A stretch of 30,642 nucleotides of DNA, taken from NCBI GenBank assembly GCA_943704495.1, contig CALSCR010003409.1:1-30642 (forward strand). The letters are read 5' to 3'. Under the pieces are notes generated by a model, which was given only the letters and a program-made list of their open reading frames with translations, was not told the origin of the DNA and made no database searches. This document shows, piece after piece, positions 10,401 to 19,500 of this stretch. This DNA is from Pigoraptor chileana (Eukaryota > Opisthokonta > Filasterea). The position numbers were made by a program, and so were the translations under genes. The stretch's first letter is position 1. Every line of letters starts with the position of its first letter.

Positions 10401-12729
10401 GAAAGAAGGCGCCGGATGCTGCACGCAAGGGCGCGATGGATGCGGCGCGTCGACTCTTTGACGAGGTGAAGCGGCCGCCGTGGGCCATTCTCCGCCGCAT
10501 TGCCGCGGGAACCGAGCCCGTACTCTTCAAGGACAAGTTCTCGGACTGGCCCGACGCGCAGCTCATTCAGGCAAAGGTGGATATGTCACGTGTGTACTCG
10601 TCTTCTGTGACTCAATCCACAATATGTCCGAAAGAAAATTATTGCGCTGTTAGAGAGCTTTGAGCCTTTTCATTCGTTTCGGCGTCACCTCGCGGTCGAA
10701 TGTGTGTTGCTGCCTTGCTTGTTGTGCCTGTTTGTTGTTGCCTGTGCTTGTGTATTTGTGTGGGTGTGTGTTTGTATCGACTTACCATATTGGTTTGTCG
10801 GCTGATAGGTGTACGTCGGCGGCGCTGTGGCTGCGTCAAAAAGAGATCTCGTTCCTTGCGAGGCCGCGCAGCTTCTCGCCTCGAAACCGCACCTTCCTCC
10901 TGACGATGCCCCAGACGACGACGGAACAACCGGTACACTCGAGGTGGGTGCCACGACCCCTGTGTGTGTGTGCGTGTGCGTGTGCGTGTGTGTGTGCGTG
11001 TGTGTGTGTGTGTGTGTGTGCGTGTACGCGGTGATGTGACATTTTCGCTGTATTCACTCTCTGTTCTATCTGTCATTGCCCACCCACATGCGTTTTCATT
11101 GAATATCAGGTTTATCGTGTGTGCGAAGTTGACAAGGAATTGGTGTTGCCGTCGGAACACGGCCATCTTTTTTCGGAAGAAAGTTACGTCATGCGGTACA
11201 CATATCGCCCCAAAAATCGCGACCTTTCTCTGTACTATTTCTGGCAGGGTGTCGACTCCAGCATCAACGAGAAGGGGGCGGCGGCACTGTTCACAGTTGA
11301 CATGGACAAGGACGGTGGTCGACAGGTGCGCGTGCCCCAGGGCAAGGAGACGCGGCACTTTGTCTCTCTGTTCAAGGGACTATTGTTTGTGCACAAGGGG
11401 CGCATTCGTCGTGCGATGGGATTTGGTGACGGCCATGCAAGCCCCAGTGGCAACCGGCGGCGCAGCATTATGGGGTCGCCCGCTACATTCCGCCGCCAAA
11501 GCGTAGATGCGGGGTCCGCGCCTGTCCCCGGCTCGCCCGGTGTGCCTGGTGGCAGTGGAGGCGCATCCCTGGGGTCGGCTTCAAATTTGCTCACTGCGCC
11601 GGAATCGCTGTCGGTGTCGCGTCGTACGAGCATGAACGATTCGCTGTGGGTGCACACGCGCATGTACAGCGTGCACGGACGTGCTCACGTGCGGGCGGCG
11701 GTCGTCGAATGCCACCATCCGAGCCGCGATGGGCTGTCTAACCTCCATTCTGTGATCATTGCGTCGCCCATAGCGTCGACGGTGTTTGCGTGGCGGGGAT
11801 CGCTGGCCACGGAGAGCAACTGGACACATGCTGTGCGGGCGGCGACGTCGTTGTCAGAGGCCATCGGGGCATCGGGGAGCGGTGCGCAGGGCGTGGTGCA
11901 CGTGCGCGAGGGGAGTGAACCGACGTCATTCTGGGAAGCACTCGACACGGAAACACGCCGTGATGCCGCAGCCTGCGGTCCAACGACAGTCTACGCGGCG
12001 CCCACGTGGCAGCCCGACCCCGCTCACGTGGCCAGGGCGAGGCACATGCACAAAAAGGCATCCCATGATCCGCGGCTGTTTGAATTCCACTCTGCAACGG
12101 GCGAGTTTACGTTCACCGAGGTGCATCCGCCGCAGCAGGGGGACCTTGCCGCGTGGGGAGTATTCATGCTCGACGCGTGGGACTCGGTGTACCTGTGGAT
12201 CGGCCCGGCGTCAAAGGACCTGCCAGACAGGAAGCTCGCGCTCGAGACGGCGGCGGGCTATGCTGCTCACGTGATCGAGGTGGATGGACGCCCCCATCCG
12301 GTTGAGTCGTACGTAGTGTACGCCGGGGGTGAACCGACCGAGTTTACGCAGCATTTTCAGTGCTGGGATTACGAGTGCAGCGCGCGATTGAAATTGGCCG
12401 CCGCACAATCGCCGTCAACGCCAACCATTCTTGTTGGAGATGCGGCGACTGGCGAGGGCGACGATGCCGGCACCTCCACCGCCCCGGATGCAAGCGAGGC
12501 CGTGGGTCTCGTGTCGCTTAATATCATTCTCCAGAGATACCGACGAACAACCTTCACGATGGCGGAGCTGCAGCTGCGCCCGCTACCTGCGGGGGTCGAC
12601 GCAACGAGACTGGAAACGTATTTGGACGACGCCGAGTTTTTCACTGTTCTCGGTGTGGATCGCGCGGCGTTTGAGGCAATGCCAGTGTGGAAACGAGCCG
12701 ACATGAAAAAGAAAGCGAATCTCTTCTGA
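4478..12729 (+). CDS. FAM13-domain / supervillin-like actin-binding protein
   Basis: A predicted actin-binding scaffold of about 2,315 residues. Exons: 4478-4618, 4834-4938, 5104-5143, 5298-9115, 9287-9659, 9861-10576, 10809-10943, 11110-12729. Exon 6 might instead end at 10591, adding five residues. Residues 18-75 form a FAM13-like helical module: KNLRAFDIQFERETGRM joins in phase to TEKEPMRAWYRSY. Residues about 90-1480 are Ser/Ala/Arg-rich and disordered. Five gelsolin-like repeats follow (about 1500-1600, 1626-1725, 1777-1875, 1956-2056, 2098-2198), with signatures such as GGVFVLDCGQVLYQY and VYLWVGKKAPDAARKGA. Residues 2254-2315 are a villin headpiece, with LRPLPAGVDATRLE and the F-actin-binding ending WKRADMKKKANLF. 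Five repeats plus a headpiece match the C-terminal half of animal supervillin; the FAM13-like start does not. Localisation at membrane-associated actin is inferred from the family. Confidence 0.93.
7229..7300 (+). repeat. Three 24-nt repeats encoding GKS-TKH units
   Basis: Three tandem 24-nt units (7229-7252, 7253-7276, 7277-7300) inside the long fourth exon of the supervillin-like gene. They encode eight-residue units of the type [DE]GKS[ED]TKH; the third is diverged after GKS. The unit is in frame, so its expansion changes only the length of the disordered linker. Confidence 0.85.
7703..7733 (+). repeat. GCC trinucleotide run encoding polyalanine
   Basis: A near-perfect GCC run in the disordered region of the supervillin-like protein. 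It encodes about ten consecutive alanines just after the peptide PPWVRE. It is likely length-polymorphic and in frame. Confidence 0.9.
9116..9150 (+). repeat. TG-rich tract at the donor of supervillin-like intron 4
   Basis: The intron after the long disordered exon opens with GTATGTGTGTGTGT and remains TG-rich for about 35 nt. The preceding frame runs into this tract for only a few codons before a stop near 9169, which supports splicing at 9115/9116. Confidence 0.7.
10961..11033 (+). repeat. TG/CG dinucleotide microsatellite in supervillin-like intron 7
   Basis: About 70 nt of TG repeats with CG interruptions, lying in the intron between exons 10809-10943 and 11110-12729 and reading TG on the transcript strand. 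Alternating purine-pyrimidine sequence of this length can adopt Z-DNA, but nothing in the sequence shows a function. Confidence 0.9.
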
Positions 12730-13210
12730 GTTGCTGTCAGCTTTATTGACCTTTATTGTGATGACCGCGCTCATTTCTACGGTGACCGAATCTGTGTGAC
12801 ATATCCCAATTCGCCTGTCCACGCAGAAATATAATATTATATTAATGGCAATTTAAGTTTTGGTGACACAACTTACAAACTTCAGTTGCTACGGCTACAT
12901 CTCAAAAAAGGCAGAATCCCTCGCAAGACCCCATAGATTATGATGTGCTGCAACACCTAACCACGCCTGCCATCTCGACTGTTGCAACTTTTTGCAGCTT
13001 TTAACATTCACACTAACCAGGCCATGTCCGGTGTAAAAAATGAGAGGTCGGAATTTATGAGAAGAACCAAATCGTCGCAAAAATGCAGAACAGTCATGAA
13101 ATTAAGCCGTATTTTCCAACGAAGCGCCCGCACAATTTTCGGTAAATAACACCACTTTCGGAACCTTAAGATGAAGGATTCAAGTCAGTGTCTTAGGACC
13201 CAGCGAAGTA
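12730..13210. terminator. Convergent 3' intergenic region
   Basis: This 481-nt stretch separates the stop codons of the plus-strand supervillin-like gene and the minus-strand LZTFL1 gene. Two AATAAA hexamers on the minus strand (12742-12747 and 12752-12757) are the only canonical poly(A) signals seen. If LZTFL1 used them, its 3' UTR would span nearly the whole gap and end about 13 nt from the opposing stop codon. On the plus strand there is only an AT-rich patch near 12826-12846. No further gene is visible. Confidence 0.4.
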
Positions 13211-16185
13211 TCATCCGACGGAATTTGCAAACTCGTTGTCCATACCGTCACCGGGTGTTTTCCCAGCACTGGATGCCGGCGCATTGACAGGCACGCGTCC
13301 TCCTGAATCATCGGGGGTACATTTCTCACTCGGAATGCCATTGGCGGCACTTTGCGTCGCCCACGCATCACGCTGATTCACAAAGCCCTCCTCTTCGACG
13401 CCGTAATTGTCCGGTTCGTAACTGCATTTTTCGGAAAACACGCAGCCCATGTAGAAGAAGAGTGAGTTGATGGCATGTCCCTTTGTCGTGGTGCCATTGA
13501 GCAATGAGGGATAATTGCGGATACCAACCGTCGGAGGCGGTTTCGCAGCTCGCGAATCTGCTCATTCTTTGTTGTAAGCATCTTTTTGAGATTGTTCGTC
13601 TGTGTTACGGACGCAAGCCGCGGGGGTGTGACGGCAGAGTCTGGCTTTGTGACGTCCTTATCCGCAGATGATGGCGGCGGGGGTGCAGTTACTGCTCGGT
13701 GCAATGCCTGCGCGCTGATTGTCAGCGCATCCCTCTCAGCCGTGAGTGCGATCACCTGCTTCTCAAGTGACGCTGCCAGTGCTGCGGCACCCACCGCGGC
13801 CTCTCTCTCAACTCGCAAGGCGCCGACCTCCCTGGCGAGTGCACCGATTTGACCCTGTAAACCACACATAGTATGCAAGAGATTCAACGCAAAAAGATGA
13901 GTGAAGGAAGTTGTAGTTTACAGAGCCTCGTGAAAACAAGACGAATGCCACGGCATTGTGATAGAAACGTTGAATTTTTTTAGACCCAGAGCCCCAAATT
14001 GCCATCCACATAATATGAGCGAGCAATTTGTAGCCGCATGGAGAATGGTATGCTTACGTTTGATGCTTCCAGAAGCGCCTCCAATTCCGCAATCCTCGTC
14101 TTGTGTTGCATGCATTCCTTATTTCAAGTGGCGCGCCGAAATAAATCAAATGGTACACAATTATTTCTCCACTCTGTCTGCAAAGTACCCAACACAACAA
14201 CATCCGTCACCGCGCAAATAGCAAGCGCGAAATGACCGCCCGTGCCCTTCCTTCAACACAAGTATGCACCCCCTGCACAATACACACACTGGTATCCTGA
14301 CCAGATGCCATGTCGCAAAGTAACAATACAAGGATGCAATGTTATTGCCGGCACAGCAGGCATACCTGGGAGCGTGGAGGTGGCGGCTGTGGCGAGGGCA
14401 GGCCAAGCAACGACGGACTCGATCGCTCCGAATCAGTCTTAAACCGTCGCGGATGCATGCGAGGAGAGAGGGCAGGAGACTTCGACATTCAAGAGTGCAA
14501 AGAAATGGAGTGAGTGGTCGTATGAGAAAGGAAACACAACCCATCATAATGACTAAAAACACATCCAATTCATTGTGTCCGGAAATGCCAGCAAACACAA
14601 AAAACAGGTGCAGCGATGCTTCCCGACACTCAAGGGGCTGACAAGTGACAACACTCAATCACCTTCAGGGGCGTCGCATGGCTTGGAGTTGTGCATCCGG
14701 GGGGCGCCGAAGGCGTGCTTTCAGACACGACGTTTGTGCGCAAGGCAGCTGTCTCTGCTCGCATGGACTCCATTGCACTCTTCTCAAGAAGACCGACCGC
14801 CGCCTGGTGTCCGAACAGCAATATGCAATGCAGAGCAAGAGAACAGACGTAAGGTAGAGATACAGTAAGATATGCCATCATTTTGTTTGATCCGAAAAGT
14901 GTAGCTGTTGGCACATGCCGATATTGTTGTCAGGCGAACCAAAAATGTGTCCTGTGAAGCATAAAATACGCAAAGCACACATGTGTTGGCCACCTACCGC
15001 AGCCTCTGCCTTTCTAGTTCTCTCATGCGCGACAACCAGCTCCTTCCGCAGACGGTCGATGTCCTGTAGAATGCCATATCGTGATGGATGATGCACACAC
15101 ACACACACATACTGGCGGTCAACACTGGGTTCGACAAAACCATCACACTAGTAGCACATGGGACAATGACAACAGACACCTCAAACGCCCCCATAATACT
15201 CGCTGTTCTCACAACTATTCGAAGGCCTTACCTGCTGCAGCAGTGCCGTGGGGGTGATAAACCCTCCAGCCGGATGCCAGCGTCCATCAGCCACCTGTTT
15301 TGTTTGTGTGCAAAAAATCAGACAGTATTCCCATTGCACTATTGCGCCGTCCTATTGGCAACAAGCAACAGCATCACACAGCATCCACACCCAGTGCATT
15401 TTTCGCATTCGAACCTTTGATGCAACATGGGTCGTTGTCGCAAGTTCTTCCTCTCTTGCAGCCATTTCACTGAGTAGGTCCCTAAGAAATCAGTGCAACC
15501 AATCAGAGCAGAGTTAGCACCGAAGAAACGAATCATGATGCAGCTCTTATAATGCAACGAACATTCAGTGGCGCAGCAATACCAGGAATCGAAAGAGGAA
15601 ATTCCATGACACTCACATATTCTCAAGGGCATCTTCGTCAATAGACAGCTCCACTCCCGCGGATTGTGCGGCACCAAAAAGTTGCGCCACCAGAAGCGCA
15701 TGCGTATGGCAGCTATGGGCAAGCTCCGCATCCAAGTCTCCTTTGGCTATCGATTGCAACACCCCCAGCATCTCCGCCAATTCATTGCGAGTGTATGTAT
15801 CGTCCACGAGCCTGCAGTAAAGCAAAGCATAAATACCATTCGTGAACATGAAGAAGAAAAAATAGAATATGCGGGAATACCAATCAATCCCAAGCTCATA
15901 GATGAAACAGATGTGCATCTCTTACCGTGTGGCAGCGAACTTCTCAAATATGACGTCGATCTCCTTCAAGAGTTGGCGTCTCTGCAAGCGGAAACGTAAT
16001 CCAACCGATGCGATATCAAGTACTTTCCAGGCCGGCCATTGTCAACACGAGTTCATGAACATAAAGTGTCCCAAAACACAAACAAGAGTTCACTGTGCAA
16101 CACGCACCTTGGCCTTCAGGAGGCGCATGCACGAGTACAGCTGCTGCTCGTGGTGTGGGCAGAGGGATGGTTTGCCCGCCGGCAT
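13211..16185 (-). CDS. LZTFL1: Leucine zipper transcription factor-like 1 (BBSome regulator)
   Basis: The orthologue of LZTFL1/BBS17, a cytoplasmic coiled-coil protein known to bind the BBSome and limit its entry into cilia. Exons: 16185-16108, 15981-15926, 15811-15617, 15481-15415, 15294-15232, 15063-14998, 14803-14663, 14099-14058, 13854-13525, 13480-13211. The N-terminus has the family pattern HHEQQLYSCMRLLKAK then LLKEIDVIFEKF then RLVDDTYTRNEL. The helical region with HALLVAQLFGAAQ and DEDALENMDLL follows, then a coiled coil. The diagnostic C-terminal block is NLKKMLTTKNEQIRELRNRL. The start ATG at 16185 sits at the family position. The predicted length of 435 residues exceeds the roughly 300 of animal LZTFL1. 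The excess is an 89-residue tail that depends on a 44-nt intron (13524-13481); without it the protein ends at 13378. Confidence 0.93.
14100..14662 (-). other. Unusually long intron of LZTFL1
   Basis: A 563-nt gap between exons 14803-14663 and 14099-14058, several times longer than the other introns of this gene. I found no extra coding exon or structured RNA in it. An overlooked small exon extending the coiled coil is possible. Confidence 0.5.
15093..15110. repeat. Short CA microsatellite in LZTFL1 intron 5
   Basis: About nine CA units on the plus strand (TG on the transcript strand), in the intron between exons 15294-15232 and 15063-14998. Confidence 0.9.
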
Positions 16186-16551
16186 TTTCGCCGTCGTCGT
16201 GGGCAACGCAGCTGCGGCTGAAACGGCGGTGATGGGCTACCGACGGTCTCCTAATCACAACGCCCTGCCTTATCTCAGTGCGCCCTGTATTTCCTTTCTT
16301 ATTTCTCCCCTTGACGACAGCGAGTCCATCTTTTGTGATTGATGGACAGCGACCAAAGACACGATGAATTGTGTTGTCGCAGCCGAAAATTTTCAAACTT
16401 CAGCCACTTCGAAACATGGCAACCGCCATTTATTCTACTATTAACAGGAGTTCGCTCTTTTAGTAACATCACGTGACTAGCGCACTCTTCAAAATGATGC
16501 AGGAATGGACAAAAGTTCCCCGGACGATTGCATTGCAGCCTTGTTTACGCC
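16186..16551. promoter_or_regulatory. LZTFL1 upstream region and 3' end of the Kelch-WH2 gene
   Basis: A 366-nt gap between two minus-strand genes. It should hold the LZTFL1 promoter near 16185-16300 and the 3' UTR of the upstream gene. A minus-strand AATAAA at 16429-16434 lies about 120 nt past the upstream stop codon, a reasonable poly(A) signal. No TATA box is evident. Confidence 0.45.
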
Positions 16552-19500
16552 TTATGCTTTCTTCTGGAGCTTCTTGGCGGCCATCTCAGCCATCAGTGCG
16601 CCCATGCCACCGCCACCAGCGACGGATCCCTCTGCACGTAAATATTGGTCAGAATTACTGCAATCAGCACTCGCACGGACTGAAGCCCAATATGATACGC
16701 GAGTCGCCCATTGGACACTGCATGTCCGTCGAAACCACCCATTCCGACAGAAGAGCAGGGGCAATTCACGCACATCAGGCTACACACACGCTTCAGACAG
16801 GTAAGAACTCCAATGAGACAAAGAAAAAAACACCCACTCCTTTCGACACTGGGCGAGTTTGTGGCGGATCCGCCGCGGGGCGACGCCGGCCCAGACGCCG
16901 CACCGGGTCCCTTCTCCTCCAGCTTGGGGGCTTTCTTGAGCTTCACGCCGCCACAAATTTGGTCCAGAAGAGCGCCACGCTTGGCATCGCCCGCGGGCAA
17001 GGAGGGAGCACCTGACAATTTAGGCAAGTAAATAAACGGAAGGGAAACGAAATGAGAATACTATTCAGGAAGAAGACTTACTTCTTGCGTTTTGTTTGAA
17101 AATGCGTCAAATTCCGTTACGTTTGTCAAGAAAGTGCAAAACACACACAAGCACGTGTCCAAAATAAACCCACCTGCCATTGGCGGGGGTGGGGGCGGGG
17201 GTCCCATTGGCGGAGGCGGGGGTGGCCCTCCCATTGGCGGCGGAGGAGGAGGAGGTCCCCCGGCCGACGCCGACGCCGACGCCGACGCCGACACAACTTC
17301 TGCCCGCAGTGTTTCGACGAGTTTTTCCAGCTCTGCAATCCGCGCAATGTCCTTGGTATTCGATGCAGCCGCCAGCGGTGCGGGGGACGGTGAGGGGGCA
17401 GACGAGGCTGTCTTTTGTAACTGCGCAACCTGCGCCTCAAGCGACTTGACCTTGGCTTCGAGGTCCTTTGCTTTCGCCTCTGCATCTTTGAACGAGGCAC
17501 GCACGGCATCGCGCTCTTTTTCCGCAGCCGCGCGAGCGTCAGCCTCCTTTCGCGCCGCCTCCTGCGCGCTTGTTGCGGCGGTTGCCTGGGAAGACGCCGA
17601 CGCAGACGCTGCCTTAGTCGCAGCCAGCTCGGTCTCAATGCCGGCCAGTTTTGTCCGGACAGCAGACAACTCCTGCTCCTGCAATGCCGCCTTCGTGTTG
17701 AGTGACGAAGACTCGGCTTCGAGTGTTGACGCCCGTCCTTTCGCATTGGATGCATCCGTTTCGAGAGCCGAGATCTTTGCGCCAATGGCAGTAACCTCCG
17801 CCACCTTTGCATCCAAAAGCGCCTTGGTCGACGCGAGCGCCGCCTCCGCAGTCGCAGCGGCTTTCTTGGCGGCTCCCAAATCGTCGCTCGATGCGGCACT
17901 CTTTCGAAGTGACGCAGATTCCGTCTCTGCAGATGTTGCCCGGGCAACCGCCGCCGCCAGCAGCGCCTCGACCTCGGCAATCTTTGCACGCTGTGCCGCG
18001 CCATCCGCATCGCGACCAGACAGCTGCGACTTCAGCCCCTCAACCGTCTTCTCGAGCTCAGCAACGCTGCCCCGGAGGTCCTTTGCAGTCGCCTCGGACT
18101 TCGTTGCCTGCGCCTGCAGCGCGTCGTAGGATACCTTGAGAGATGCCAGCGACGCCTCCGCCGCCGTTGCGCGCGCCTCCGCAGCAGCAATATTCGGCCG
18201 CAGAGAGGCGATTTCAGCGAGCAGCGACTTTTCCTTCTCGTTGCCATCTTTCTCCGCACGCTCCCTCACGACCTTCAGCTCAGCGGCAAGGCGTGCCTTC
18301 TCTTCAACGGCGCCGGCAAGTTGTGCGGCCACTGATGCGAGCTCCTTCTCCTTCAGCGTCGTATCATTACGCGCCGCGTCTGCAGCAGCACGCACACAAG
18401 CAAGTTCATCCGCTAAGGCCTTTGCCTTTGCCTCGGCAGATGTGACGGACGCGCGCAGTTTGTCCACCTCCTCACTCGCACCAATGTGCAGCTGTTTGGA
18501 TGCATTCGCAGATGCATCCTTTGCCGAAACAACCTCGCTCTGCAGCGCGGCCTTTTCTTTTGCGTTTTCAGCGACGGTGGTCTTAAGCGCCGCAATCTCC
18601 GCAGTCAGCTGCGCGACCTTTGCGTCCGACGAAGCAACGCTCACCTTCAATGCCGCAAGTTCGGTGGTGTATGATGTTTCTTTCTGCGATGACGCCGACG
18701 ATGCCCGTTCGACTGCAGTCTTCAGTTCCTCGGATATCTTGGCCTTCTCGGCGACAGCTGCAGCAACAGCCTTCTTGCTCGTGTCAAGCTCGGCCTCCAA
18801 GCGCGCCACAGTGGCGGATAGCTCGACATCTCTGTTCGCAGAAGCAGCCGCGGCTCCTGCGTTGGCTGCAGCCCCAGCACTCGCCGCCTTCGCCGCTTCG
18901 ACCTCTTTTTGGAGGACAGCGACCCTGGCAGTGGCACTCTCGGCGTCCTGCTTGGCACTGGCAGCCGCAGCCGCAGCCGCTTTGGACTGCTCGTCCGCCG
19001 CGCGTAGCTGAGCTTCCAACGACGCGCCCGTTGAGCGTAGACGAACAATTTCATCCTCTTTTGCAGCAAGGGAGGCCTTCAGCGCGGATGCTTCGGACGC
19101 CGCACTCGACGCCGACGGAGTGGACGCTTGCACGGGTGCCACAGAGGGGGAGGCGGCCGGTTTTGCCTGCTGCTGCACGGGTTGCGCAGGCGCAGGAGTA
19201 ACAGCAGGCGCAGGAGTAACAGAGGGGGTCGGCAATGAGTGGGACACTGGTGTGGTAGTGGCACCACTGTCGTCGTTCAACTGGCACGAATGCTGCGCCG
19301 CGGGGCGTGCGTGGCGAAATTCGGGCTTGAGTTTGGCTGTTTTCCGGTTTGGACCAGGGAGCGCACACGTTAGCGGTCTTTTTCGTATTGCATTTGTGAG
19401 AACGTGCTCTGCATCCCCAGACAAGTAGTCTGCAAGTCAACATCAACAAGCAACATCCACGCCACAGTAAACCCACTCAAATCGAGAATGTGGACGTCGT

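Noticed and set aside
17092-19011. Two long plus-strand frames (345 and 291 codons) opposite the coiled-coil exon
   Set aside because: They are Ala/Ser-rich shadows of the Ala/Lys/Glu coiled coil on the minus strand, which joins in phase to the Kelch and WH2 exons.
17061-19424. Coiled-coil exon as a separate gene starting at an internal codon
   Set aside because: The putative start is TTG, not ATG. A short intron joins it in phase to the last Kelch exon, so one gene is the better model.
16552-19429. Formin call for the coiled-coil/polyproline exons
   Set aside because: Polyproline suggests FH1, but no FH2 domain follows. The next exon instead encodes a WH2 motif and the protein ends soon after.
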